Positions 12,005 through 24,771 of a DNA stretch of 64,000 nucleotides are shown here, one piece after another; the first letter of the stretch is position 1; every line of letters starts with the position of its first letter. The DNA comes from Astrocystis sublimbata. Its lineage: Eukaryota; Ascomycota; Sordariomycetes; Xylariales; Xylariaceae. The position numbers and the translations under genes are program-made. The notes under the pieces were generated by a model that saw nothing but the letters and a program-made list of their open reading frames with translations, had not been told where the DNA came from and ran no database searches. The stretch spans positions 1,221,256 through 1,285,255 of the forward strand of contig JAJNNY010000005.1 of NCBI GenBank assembly GCA_022453515.1. The letters are read 5' to 3'.

Positions 12005-15000
12005 TGAGAAAGAGAAATAAGAAACGAGGGTTCATGCAGGTATTAACATAGCTAGGGGGAGGCTACAGTAGTATCCGTTACCTGTTGTCGATATTGTTAC
12101 AACCAACAGTACGAGGTACAAAGCTATCAGACTTAGGTCGTGGTAACAGATGGTCGCTTGGTTTCCTGGCCGTTACCCTGGTCTAGCTACACGTAAGTAG
12201 TTCCTGTGCGATCAAACCTGGGCAGGATCTGGGCACCATGGCAAGCGGCAACAACGGCATGGATGTTGTCCTCAGCTGCGGGAGACAGGCTTCCAAGTAC
12301 CAGACCATGGAGGCTAGTGGGCGATGGCAAGAGATGGACCGACTACTTAGCTTACCGTACTTGGAGAGTGGATACATATTGATGTACCGGTAGACCTACA
12401 CCATGATACGCATGACTGGCTCGACTGGTTCGTAGTCCGTACCTAGGCAGTTCATTGTTGGAAGATACCTACCTACCTACCTATTCCTTAGCTGAGGTCA
12501 GCCCGGGTCCAGACAGGCACACCTTCGGATACTAAGCGAGGCTTGTTCGTCGAAAATCTTCAGCGCAGTGTGAGAGGGCATTGGTCACCGATGGGTCTGT
12601 AGACTATCTCATCACCAGTTCGTAATATATACATGATATGCTGCCACGTGAAGGGACCTTTAGGTCTCACTATCGTGGGGTTGTGTTGTTCAGGCCGGAG
12701 CCATGACAAGTGACAGTTACTTCATCTTCAGGGGCGTGCTATGGCCGAGCGTGAGGGTGGACCTGACTGGGCAATCATTCTCGCTATTAATATTAATGAC
12801 AGTAGCCTTTATCGTAAATCCATCTGTGCTGCCGCAACTAGGACCGTTCGCGAGTTCGCTTCCTATTTCTGGGATGTGGGGATCATTGCCCAGATTCGAG
12901 CGGGCCAAGAGGTGCAGGGGATAAAGACACCGGTAACTGTTCATCCGCTCACTGTACAGGCCGGTGTGATAACCAGACTTGCCTTATGTGTATGCTGCTA
13001 CTAGTCGTTTGGACCACCTAGTCGAGTCGGGAATTGATCGTACGAGGTAAGGTATGTAAGGGTAGACACAATCATTAATACGTAGTATGAGATGCACAAA
13101 CTGGCACGATTAGGTGCCTCAGCCCATATACATAGTAGTAGTGTACAGTAGGCTAAGGATGAGCTGGGGATGAGGGATAAGCGTTGAGGGATGACCCTGG
13201 CTTTGGAACAAGCATCATATTAGCCCTTGAGGCGCTCTCCGCAAATTCGAGGACAAACAAGACTCGGCATTTAAATAGTACGCACTACCACACGGCGGAA
13301 TGCTAGCTGTCATACTATCGCAACTAGTGATGCTCGATAGGTAAAATGGGATTCGCCATGATTGCGCCAGATCGGTGCACGGATGGCACCTCGCATCAGA
13401 ACTCTACTTGGACTGTACACAATATACCTAGCAGTGGTGTAATGTACGAGTAGCCTTCATCGTGTACAGCAGCTAGGTGTGTGTGGACTGATGCGATGAT
13501 GTCTTCATGTTTCAAGGAACCGGCAAACAATGGCGTACGAGTATACAAGAGTCAATAGGGGTCAATGGTTTGGTGGGTTCGCCAGCCAATCCGACCAACG
13601 CAGGGAGGGCGGGCAGCTTCCAACTGCCGCTTCACGTTTCCCTTGGGTTCGCCCTTGGACAGCACACGGCGGTTGGACCGGCACGTAGGCATGCACAATC
13701 AGAGGCTCCGGGCCTATGAGGGAGGCCATGTCAGATAGGGTTTCACCCTGGCACGCCTGGCTATATGACGGCTAATAAGGAGTGCGTGCGCCGGCACGTC
13801 GTGTTTAGTGCAATACCAGTCCCCCGGGTGCACTGGCGTAGTCGGTTGGACAATCCTGGCGAGCCCTGGCCAAGACCCAAGACGCGGAGTCAGCAAAAAC
13901 CCATTCGAGCACCACCCGAGGTGTTGGCGATTTCAAAATGGCTGCACGTCTGCGGCACTCGTGAGCACCCCTGTGCCCTGCTAGCGATGGCCTTGGTCCG
14001 AGGTCAAGTGGGAGAGATGTACATACGGAGACCTGTCTCGCCTGTGCGTAACTGCATGGGACCTTTTATAACTGGGACAGCTATGTACTCGTAGACTATG
14101 TAAGTACTTGGCAGACTCGCCCAGACACAGCACAGAGCATACTACTCGTAGAGGTTGTCCGCTCGTGAGTTGTTCAGGTCCAAGAAGGACACCCTCTTGA
14201 GCCTCTCATGGACTGCTCCCAATGTTCGCATCGAACCCATCACATGAGCCTCAGGCATGGATGGCTATACATACCTATCATACAGTCGAGTCTCGATGCA
14301 GCAGATCGCCAAAGGGTTTCAGCCCCTTGGCATTGTCTCCCGCACGATGTTCATGAGAACAATCTTGTCTCGTCTACGAGTATGAGGCCAAAGCTGGGCC
14401 ACGCCAGGGCCAGGCTTTGACCACAACCCTGGGTTGCTGGCTCTGGTTCTGGCCCACGTCAAGCTGCTACCTAGCGGGCGTCTGTCGGGTGCGTCGCTCC
14501 ACGGCTTACTCCGTACCCAGCAACTACCTAGCTCGGTGTTAATTTCACCAGCGGGACAAGTGCCAGTAGCGTGGTCATGGCCAAGCAAGTAAATTTGTAA
14601 GATACATCCTCGTAGAAGGCGGCGTGCCAGACATGCCAGGCACGCCAGGCTCGCCAGGGTCCAGGCAACCAGGGCGGGTTTGGTTGAGGCCTTTCGTATA
14701 GCAGGCTCGCTAATTCTCGCCTAGTATGGAATGGCTGGTCAGGGAGAACAGTCGAGAAGCCAAGCATACCCGTCCTAGGCCCCAGTTTAGCAATTGCTAC
14801 TCCGGACATCAGTCTTGAGGCGGGTCCAAGGGGCCCAAGGGGCCTTCGCCTGGCTGGTCCTTCGATGGCACAATGAATGGATGGTTCATAGGTCCCCAGA
14901 TCTCCGTGGCTTGGAGGGCTGAGCTTAATCGTCAATACAGCCCAGACACTCAGAACCTTACAGGCCTGTTTTGCGGTACTAGCTGCCCTATTTGCCCTAG

Positions 15001-15063
15001 TTGATGCGTTGATGAGTTGATGAGTCGAGCAAAGCGCAATGCAGGATGCAAGCCATGCCTCCG

Positions 15064-15087
15064 TGCTTGCTTGCTTGCTTGCTTGCT
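15064..15087. repeat. (TTGC)n microsatellite
   Basis: About six head-to-tail copies of the tetranucleotide TTGC within the gene-poor interval. A simple-sequence repeat with no associated gene. Confidence 0.8.
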
Positions 15088-17937
15088 AGCTAGGTGGACT
15101 ATGGTATGACATTGAAAAGGCAACAATAATTGTAGGACAAGTTGCGCTGCGATGAATTTTGCAGCGACTGTGCGCCCCAAAGCGCCAAAGTGGTCCATGT
15201 TGTCTCGTGGGTTTGAGAAGGCGGCAGATCGGGTCGTGATGCCGATGGTATCATTTTCTTGTCACCATTTGTGAGTCTACCGAACATCGTGTATTCGTAT
15301 CACGCGCTTTGTGCTGCACAGTACCTGTTTTCTCACCTCTTGGAAAACACTGCTTGTTATATGCACGTAAGTGTGCTACCTAGGTCTAATATTCAGCTGC
15401 CTGCCACAATGGTCATAGTACATATCGTAAGGCCATGCTGGAAGGCTGGTCAGTGGTGGTGAACTTTCAACTGGTGTGTTCGAGTATGCTGCCTCGCATT
15501 CGGTACGCACACAGTCCCACAGTGTGTCATGCTGCCAACCACTCGGATAATGCCGACGATTGGGATACCATATTTATTCGTCCTTACTCACATATGGAGC
15601 GCTTCCGTACTGCGGCGCAAATCAATCCCCACATGTGGCTTATTGATTACTGTACGATATTATCTGGAAGACCAACAGGAGTGAAGCTTGGCAAGCCCAG
15701 GTGAAGGTTATTATTTCCCCCCCGAACAACGGAGTTCGGATTATATGAGTATAGTAGCTCAAGAAACATCGACACTTCCGTCGAGGATATCGACACGACT
15801 CGTTCTCACATTGCCGACAAAGATCAGATCCTCACAATATAGTATCGTGTAGGACGAACAGCAAGAGATGTTTACTGACAAGGCAGTCAATGGTTATGAT
15901 GCTGTACAGCAACAACTCAAGTTTCCCGGCGACTGACGTCTTGTAAGCCATCACTTGACACATGCCAGTCTCCCATGTTCTTGTTGACCACTAGGTGTGC
16001 GTGTGTCTGTATAGCTCACTTGGTGTTGGTAAGTATAATACAGATAGCTGCTCCTTATCATTTTCCTTCAAACTCTACTACACGAAGGGCATTGCCTTGC
16101 TCAATTCTTACCATATTGTGGATATGCATCCAAACGTACGATGCCGAGCACACCTGCAGTTGGGTTGCTGTATTTCAGTGTCCCGCCAGCACCAGCACAA
16201 ATGCCGTGTGAGACTATCTATTGACGTCAGGAAATCTCCGCTGGAAATCTCCCCCCACAATGTCTTACACCGAAGAAGTCGGTACTGCAGCTGCGGGTGA
16301 TGAGATGGGACCTGAGCTCTCTGGTACCTGTCGGCCTATGCTTCTCCAAAGCGGCGGCGCCTGTACGTAGTGTGTACATGTAATAAGGCCTTTGTCATGC
16401 TGAATTACCCACCCATGCACATGCACATAGTAGGGGCATATTATGATATACATGCGCCGGGGTTGTTCTTGTACCTATACCAGCACTTAAGTACCTATCT
16501 TATGGTAGATGGATGTGCCCAGGACACTCAGTCATGTCAGTGTCGTTCTGATGGGGTAATAAAGCCGCCGCACGCGACCATGTCTGTTGTACGGAGTACT
16601 ATGTAGTACTGTGAGCGCGTAGACATGATTATACACACAGCATCCCGATCATGAAGGGTCTTATCGTCTCGAGATCACCGAGAATACATCCGTATTCTGC
16701 TAGTTGCCCAGGTGCTCCGAACGCTAGGCGCCACGTTGCTCAGACTTGGCGGGACTTGCTTCGTTCTATGCCTTGAGGGCTTGAGGGCGAGTTGTCGAGA
16801 TTATGTAGGCGAACACCCTCGACACCTACCGACTCCCCCTCTCCTCCTTTCTTTTCTTCTGCAACGCGGTTATGAGCTGTAGCCGACGGTCACGTAGTAC
16901 CCAGGACACCAAGAGAGGTGGGCTCGCTCCGTCGGCCCCCTTCTCGTCCCTCCCGTCTCTGCTCCAATGATACACGGAGCCATCGAAGCGCTGCCCGTCT
17001 GTTCGGGACCGAAGCAGTCGAAGCTAATTACTGGCGCACGCTCTACTCGTACTTATCAAGTAGTGTGATCTAGTATCATGTTAGTGTCGAATAGACTGAA
17101 TCGGTAGATGGGGACCGAGACCTATGCTAGCGTTGACCGTTCCGTACCGAGTGACCCCCCGACCCCATCCGTTGCAGTTGCAATGTTGTTACTCGCAGTG
17201 CCAAGTCATCGATCGCGCTTGGGAAACATGACCCTTGGTCGGACATGGCTCTCTCTGCATGGTACAGTAGTATGAGTAGATGTTTGCTGACTGACTGACT
17301 GGCGTGGATGGGCATATGGCGAGATGGGATGGTTGATCTCGTTGCAAATGCAGTGGAACCACACGGCCATCCCTCGCTTCGCCGAAGGACCATGCGAGCC
17401 ATGCTGCCAGGCTTCTAGAAGTCTTCTTCGGTCTGGGTAGCTCATCGCTGTCCTACCCGCTCGTGTGAGGTGAGATAGGGGATCTAGCTAGCTTCCCCAT
17501 TTGGTCACACACCCGACAATGCTACCTTGTCATCGTCAATATCTGCGCCGCATATACATGTACTCAAACCCACCCACAGCACCGGTACCAGACTTCTAGG
17601 GCTTATGCAGCCTTTCCTCGGTTGGGAGAAAATCGAGCCGCAATAGGCAACTTTGGAGCGCACACTAAGTGTCGTACCAGTCTGATGCGACCTCATCATG
17701 TCGGCAAATGCCTTGATCTTGCGACACAGTTTCCCACCATGTCACGAGCAGAAGTTCTACATAGTACATAGTACCACATATGGTGGAGGACGGGCGACGG
17801 GCTGCCTCAGCCAATGAAATCATGAGATCGGCCTGTCCTCATTTGCAAAATAAGGCCTGTTCCATGTTGGACATCGTCCAACACGTACTACTGGACCAGC
17901 ACTAGCAGCATGATCAATGGGACGACTGTCGGTTAGT

Positions 17938-17960
17938 GTTGGTGTGTTGGTGTGTTGGTG
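17938..17960. repeat. TGTTGGTG short tandem repeat
   Basis: Three close copies of an 8-base unit (TGTTGGTG) in the gene-poor interval. Simple repeat only. Confidence 0.6.
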
Positions 17961-19866
17961 ACATATTCATCTGGTTGGCAACATCATGACACCGCCGGTC
18001 CGCGCTCCGCGCCATCTTGCTCTGATTGAGCCACCAGATCTGGCCACATGTTGAGACCCAACAATTCAAAAACACAGGTCATAAATTGGGTACCGGGTAC
18101 ACTTACATGAGTCGGATGCCATTGTCAAGATACGAACCCGGCACTTGAGGCTCTTCGCACACCATCTCAAGTTTCGAAGATTGAAAAGATTGCCGAGGTA
18201 GATGATGATGATACCCGGCCGGTCATCAAGCAATCAGCTCATGATCAGCCTCCATCAACCACCCCTCTGCGGTAAGCGCTCTTGCTGCTTGGCACGCTGG
18301 CTCGGCTGGCGAGCTGGTAAGCTTCCTTGAACCATAATCTTAATTCCTGCAACCACAGGGAATGGGAAGATCTCCACGGCATTCTGCAAAGGCCACTCTA
18401 TAATTAGCACGATCTATACACCAACGGGCTCTAGCAAAGGACACTAAGATTGTAATGAATGCAGGTCGTCTACATTGCGACTCCTACTCGAGAATCAATG
18501 ATTGTGGCGGTGAATTGACACCGAACGCCTGGCCAGCACTTCCAATGAGACTCGAGCTGGACAGCTGCTTCTTTCTTCGCGACATATCAGGTATATTCAA
18601 TATGACGACCATACATACAGGCATTTCCGTGAAGAGAAAGCGAACAGCTTACCGATAACATGACGGAAATTATTGGAGGTGAGATCAGAAACAAATGCTG
18701 CCAAAGCGACAATCGACAACTAGCCATGAATTGTCATGTCTATCACCTGGTACATACCAGGCACGCCAGGGTGGATCTGTCGCGCTTTGCTGGTGTGCAG
18801 ATGCGTCCATGGTACAGTTCTTCGGCCCGGGGCCGTCGTTTTTTTCAGGAGAACTACCTAGGTAATGGCATCACAGCAAGGCGATCGTCACTACATAGTG
18901 ATGGCTTTACAGTACGAGTATGCTTCACTTCACACTTAACGGCGATCGACCGGTAAATATGCGCCGAATTCAAAGCTAGCGAGTGTGTAACATGATCAAG
19001 TGTCACGGCGATCATTGAGCTGTCGAGCTGGAAGACGACGCCAGCGAGCTCCAGTTGGTGGGCTCATGGGCTCGTAGGCTCGTGGGCTCGGGCGATCGAC
19101 CGGTATTTGACAATACAGCATGTAGACGAGGAAGAAGCTTGAGGCAGCACCCTTCTGTGCACCCCTCGCCCGTGTGTCGCCCGTGTGCAGCAGACCAGGG
19201 GATTGGTATCCCGGCCACTCTTAGGACTCCGCAGGATTCTACCTCGTGTCAGGCAGGGATCTAGCGCCTGGTTCGGTCGGCAGTCCAGTCCAAAACCAGA
19301 CCAGCTCGATGCTGGACGAGCAGTTCAACTCGGGCAATTACCACCTCGATCCTACATCTACATGCCTTTTGTACGTGGTCTGCTGGCGCAACACCGCCTC
19401 GACCGCCTTGACAAACTTGTTTCGTCCGTCGCGATTTTACAACATAATCTCAAGTCGCGATTAAAACTATGAGTTACTCTCTACCCACATGTATATGCTC
19501 TTTGAGAGACGGACTGCATACGAATGTGGAGAGAAGAAACCCTGGTTCCGCGTATCCTATTCTGGGCCTTCTCCAATGCATTACCGACGTAATTTCGTCG
19601 TGCAGCTGACGTTGCATAATTTGCGTATAACGCTCATACTGTTACTACTAGTATACGTTGGTTATTCGGGAAGTGCATCAGCTCAAACTACACCTTACGG
19701 GACAGGGAAACCCAATATGGTGTTTTGCTGAACTTAGTCAAACGCACATGCCGTATCGAGAGCTTCGATTGTGAGACCGCCGTAAGTGATACGGCGTTTA
19801 TCGTATCAAATTTCAAGGTTAAATAATCGCCTGGTAGCCTGCAGTTGGCTAAAGAGATTATTATGA

Positions 19867-20393
19867 CTAAACTCGATGACAGAACCGTGGGTCATTACGC
19901 TCCGGCCATCCCTGGTCGCGGAGCCCGAGGTTACTGTTTGTTGAATTGAGTATATCGAGTCTGTAAGGCGACTGACTCATTTTGAGCCCATGTGCCTTGT
20001 TGATATTGCGGCTTGAGAATCCTGCATCGACCTCATTCGGTGAGCGAGACGCACCGGCGTAGGGGGCCTTGACTGAGACATACCGCAGCGAGGAGCCGTC
20101 ACAGAACCCGCGAACTGATCCTGGTGAAAGCGGGTTCATCGCGTTGCTACTGTCATCGTGAGCGAGACCTTTCGGTCCCAAGATATCTATGTATATCGAC
20201 AATGTACGCCAAAGACGATGTCACTGCCTACTCCGTAGTAGGTTGCCGAGGGAGTTAGTTGCCTGATAGTCGGAAGTCCAAACTCTAGGAGGCTCTTGCC
20301 CGATTGTTCTACCTTTGAAGGAGTGACGTGATCAAGAACACATGGCAGTTTGATCGCCGTACGCTTGTTGCAAGCGTCTTCATATCCCATCAT
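19867..20393 (-). other. possible frame-broken or spurious coding stretch
   Basis: Two minus-strand open frames overlap by 16 bases: 20393-20187 (68 codons, ATG start) and 20202-19867 (111 codons). Read together they would give about 170 residues of mixed, non-repetitive composition, but with one frame change near 20190-20200. The only in-place intron that would join them (about 21 nt) is too short to be spliced. Third codon positions are not GC-biased as in the real genes here. It may be a decayed gene or chance. No family recognised. Confidence 0.2.
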
Positions 20394-22300
20394 CCGATCT
20401 CGTCATCGAAATTCTGACTGTACTGTGATGTGAAAGACGATGCTAATCGGGGGATCAGCCGCTTGTCTGACAACCTTGCTTGATCACCTTCCTGAAATCA
20501 TCAAGGTTGCACAGCTCGTTGGGCGACAGGTAGGGTTGGCACACTGCCCACGTTTGTCCAAAGGACCGGCATGTCCTTGCAGTCTTATTGCCTGACATAA
20601 TTTAACCCAGCTGTCGCGTGGCTGCGTCGCCGGCAACCATATTTTTTTTTAATATTGATTGCTCTTTATTTACCATCTCACGATGGCCGGTTATGCCGGT
20701 AATTGCTAGTCTGGTTGGATTGTGGCCCGGAATGGAGTCGCGGGCATTGACTTGGGGAAATTCACGAGCCTTGGCTGGCAAGCCGGATACACGTACCCCA
20801 GACGGCGGAGTACGGGCATTGCCGCTCAATGACGGCGACCAAGCGACCAAGCGACCAAGGGTGCAATTGCAATGCAAGGTCGCCGAATATCTAAAATTTT
20901 CGGATTCATCTGAATGAGGCCTGTTGCATGTTTCACCACGGAGGGCACAGCAGGGCAAAGCTGCTGAGCATTGCTCTTTCTGGTTAGCGAGCTCATCAAT
21001 CTGGGGTCGGTTTCTTCCGCCTATTGTGCTGCAATTCTCAACTCTCATGTCGCTCTTCTACGTGAGACAACTTGAAATGCACTTCACCCCCCTCCACTTT
21101 TTTCCCCCTTGACACAACAAACCAACTTGAAGAGAGAAGGAGAAAAAAACACATACACACATAAAATAATAATGGATCCTATCGTGTGCAACTGCACTCC
21201 CCGATTTGTGCGATTCTTCCTTCGCCCTGAGCCGCCGCCGCCGCTAGCCTGTTATGTGTGCGTAGGATTCACGACATGGCGGAAAGATCCCGAAGTGTCC
21301 CAGTCGATCCGAATGTCGGGCTGACTACTACGTCGAAGCTATTCTTGGAGATGAGGCCATGCTTCGAGATGCTAGGGAGGTGAGGACAGTGCGAGCACGC
21401 GATACTATACGGTACTCTGGACAGTACGGCATTCTGTGAGCTCGGCCGAAAGCCTCGAGCCTCTCGCCTGCTGCGCTGTACCGCAGTGCGTACCCAGGAT
21501 GCCAGGTACCTACTCCGTAAGATGACCGTTAAGATGCTCAAGTGGCAGATCTAGTGCGGTGTGCATGCACCATCAACCCAAGGCGGGCGACAGGGGGGTT
21601 AGACGGGACAGGCTGGACAGGCATCCTCGGTGTCTGTGCCACTCAGCCCAGGCGCGCCAGGCATCAGGGAGCATGTCAAAAGGACATGGCGGTTTCCGCG
21701 CAGATCGTTGATTGAGGGAATAATTGTGCGTGGGTGGGGGGTGGTGGAAGTCCCATAGGGTGGGCGAGGTGGGCGAGGTGGGTGCAGTGCTCCTTGCCGG
21801 CGCCCATGTCCCTGCAATATACATGGTACCTACTGTACCTCTAAGTATGCATAGGTACGTCCCTTAGGGTGCAGGTGCTTGGCGCGAGTGTGACGGTAAC
21901 CAGCCCACATGCAGTTACGGGCCAGTCACCGGCAGGTAGGTAATTGTAGGTATGCATGTACCTGCGCCCTGGGCCTGTGTTCCAGCTTCCAGCCCTCGAG
22001 GTGTAACGGGCATATCTTGCGAAGCCTTGCGCTCCTGAGCAAACCTCCCTCCCTCCCACGCCTCCCTCGCCCGTACAGGACCCGTACACGTGTCGAGACT
22101 TGCGAGCAGCCATCGGAATCCTTCGTCATTCATCTGAGTGTACACTAGAAAGGTTTCAGTGTCATGGGACGGCGTAGCTCAGACTACGCCGCACGCACTA
22201 TGCAGAGTGTTCCCTAAATGGCGTAGTCTCGACATATACTCCTCCTCATCGTCCGATGTCTGATCCCCTACTACCCGTTGTTGGCCATCGATGCTATCAC

Positions 22301-22410
22301 ATCTCCATCGTCTCCATCGTCTCCATCTCCATCTCCATCTCCATCTCCATCTCCATCTCCATCTCCATCTCCATCTTCATCTTCATCTCCATCTTCATCT
22401 TCATCTCCAT
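22301..22410. repeat. (CCATCT)n hexanucleotide repeat
   Basis: About 110 bases of CCATCT with CATCTT variants. It creates artificial open frames reading Ser-Pro or Ser-Ile dipeptides. No flanking coding sequence is visible, so it is annotated only as a microsatellite. Confidence 0.9.
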
Positions 22411-22573
22411 ACCGACACCAACATTGTCCGCATCAATCCACAATACAACAGCTAGTAAGTGCATGTGTATGGAGTTCGCGATGCTGGTAAGGATCTGTGG
22501 AATGTGACGTCAAGTAGATAACCAACCTGACGATCCATTCTCAACCTGGACTCTATCTAATTTGCAATTCCAT

Positions 22574-22616
22574 TTTACACACACATGCACACACACAAAC
22601 ACACACACACACACGC
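22574..22616. repeat. (CA)n microsatellite
   Basis: An interrupted CA dinucleotide repeat of about 40 bases in the gene-poor interval. Confidence 0.85.
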
Positions 22617-24771
22617 GAGAAGAAGGGGAAGCTTCGGCAATACGGTCCTACTCATGCATCGCGTCTAGCCGCGTACTTCATCGAGCACGGAAGGGAGATC
22701 GCTGCAAAGACTGTGAGCGAGCATACTTTCCACATATATGCAGTTCCAATGCTCAGACACGGCCACATCGTCACACAATGTAATGTAACGTGCATCCTAG
22801 GTGAAAGGATTGGTCACCCAATGTACTTGGAAATACCGTCGTTGCCTCACAAGTACCAGGTGTGTCCCGTCGCTTCGCATGCATATGTGTGTATAAAACC
22901 CAACTGCGGACCAGGGTCAGCCGAAATAGAAACATAGATCGATAACTGCCTAGGCGTATCAATTTAAAGCAAGCGATTGCTTCAATCATGGATACTATGG
23001 GTGCAGGTGCCGGGCACATTATTGCATCGCCATGCAACCGAATGTGCACACGAAAATCCGGGAAAAGACCGCAATTGTGCTGCCTAGCAAGCAAGGATAC
23101 CTCCAGGGGCGTGATCCCTCCATCTCCCTGCGCTGCCATGCTCGAAAGATTAGTGGCCGTCCAGAGCGAATGCCTGATAATGAAGGATCGCTTCGACATC
23201 GTTGCCGTCCCCCTTCAGGAGGCCACCGGAGTCAAGACCCAGATGAACTATGTATGCCTCTGGGATAGATAGATCGGGTGTATGGAGGAATGCAGAAAGT
23301 CAGATCAAGTAAGAAAAACAACGGCCGCGGGAATGGGCTACCGATGTCGATATCTCGACCATGAGCTTTCTTTATCTTGTGCAGAAAGACAGAGAGAGGC
23401 GGAGGGCACCGAAGATGCAGTATGGCAACCCACTGTAGCCTGTCAAAGTGTAAGTACATATGACTGTAGTCGCTCTACGTGATGATTATATGACGGATAC
23501 ATCCACACGGTAGGCGAGCGGCGGCGCTTCATCGACGTCTATTCTATTCTACCAGCTAATGAGGGGGCCGCCACTAGATGCAAGAGGCTTACAAGACAAT
23601 CATGTAATAATGACAAACCCTTTCATCTGACCACTCTGGCGCAACCCAGATGCTCTGAGCTTGATGCCACTCCTTAACTGTCGAGGACATTGATATGCAT
23701 GAGATGTGTGGCCGGTCGGCTGCCAAAGCAACATTCATGTCAGGAAGACAGGCCCAGTTATTACTGCTGGTCTCGTCACATAATCAACATCACTATCGAA
23801 CGCAGGGACTTTGGAGTCTATCACTATTCAAACTCGCGAAGATTGTGAGCAGACCAATGAGTATCCGTCTCCTAGTACCAACACTGGACATCACGTATCT
23901 TCAGGTTCCTTGACCATACAGCATGTAACAATACCTACTTGTTCTGTCTGAGTAATCTTTTTCAACAGCAAGCATCTCCCTCGCTCCCGGAAAATTTGAA
24001 ACAAATCATCACTTGCCCTTCCTATGTCCCATGGTGCAATTGTCATTGACCGCTACAGTCACCCTACCACAACCATCCAGAGTAAAATTTACCCAAGAAG
24101 GCGATGAGTCTATCCCAGCACCCTCCTCGACGAGATATTTGTCGATTTGATGGAGCCTTATCGAAGGTGTGCGTGGGGACGTTGATACCATACTTCGCCA
24201 TGTTACGATGCACTTGACTTCCACAATCAAGTTCAGGAATTTTCTAACTAGTTTACAAGAATTGACATTCAACTCGACAAATTGACATGAGGCCGCCCAC
24301 GAGTCGAGTGTGGCGTGTAAAGCCTAATGCTAAAGGATGAGTGACACTCGGAAGACGCAGCATGTTCTCTCGAAAGTTCCCAGCTCAAACCTCAAATCAA
24401 CATATTGCTGGGCTCGACGAACTCACCACACTCCGTTATACGAAAAGATAGATCGAAGCTAGGCTGAAGAGAAAGGCACAACCCATACCTTGGTCTGTGA
24501 CCCCAATAATAAATCAAACTCGGATAATAACAACAATGCTGGTAACTAAAAGGGGGTATCCCATGAACCATGTCCCGACTCCTAACACAGGGACGTACAA
24601 GTTCCCTTCCTTTATCGAAGAGTCCATCATAACGCCCAATTACCTTATGCAAACATGACCGTCCTTGGCCGTACAATAAAACAATACGCCTAGTATAATA
24701 CATATTATAACGTAGCTTCCATCTGCACTACTTCGGTGGTAAGCCGAATCGTAGTGACGAATGCATTCCAT

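Larger units (their letters stand above)
11504..24771. other. 13.3 kb gene-poor interval
   Basis: No open frame here has a recognisable domain, a coding-like third-position bias over useful length, or splice partners; many overlap on opposite strands. Base composition looks balanced and not strongly AT-rich, so it does not read as an obvious RIP-mutated transposon graveyard. It contains simple repeats (15064-15087, 17938-17960, 22301-22410, 22574-22616), TACCTAGGTA-type motifs (about 12410-12490), CGCCAGG-rich patches (about 14635-14665) and one weak candidate coding stretch at 19867-20393. Long noncoding transcripts cannot be excluded from sequence alone. Confidence 0.45.

Noticed and set aside
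22169..22191. Small perfect hairpin (7-bp GGCGTAG stem)
   Set aside because: Too short to support a structured RNA without conservation data.
22256..22507. Open frames reading Ser-Pro or Ser-Ile repeats
   Set aside because: Produced by the CCATCT hexanucleotide microsatellite; no flanking coding sequence.
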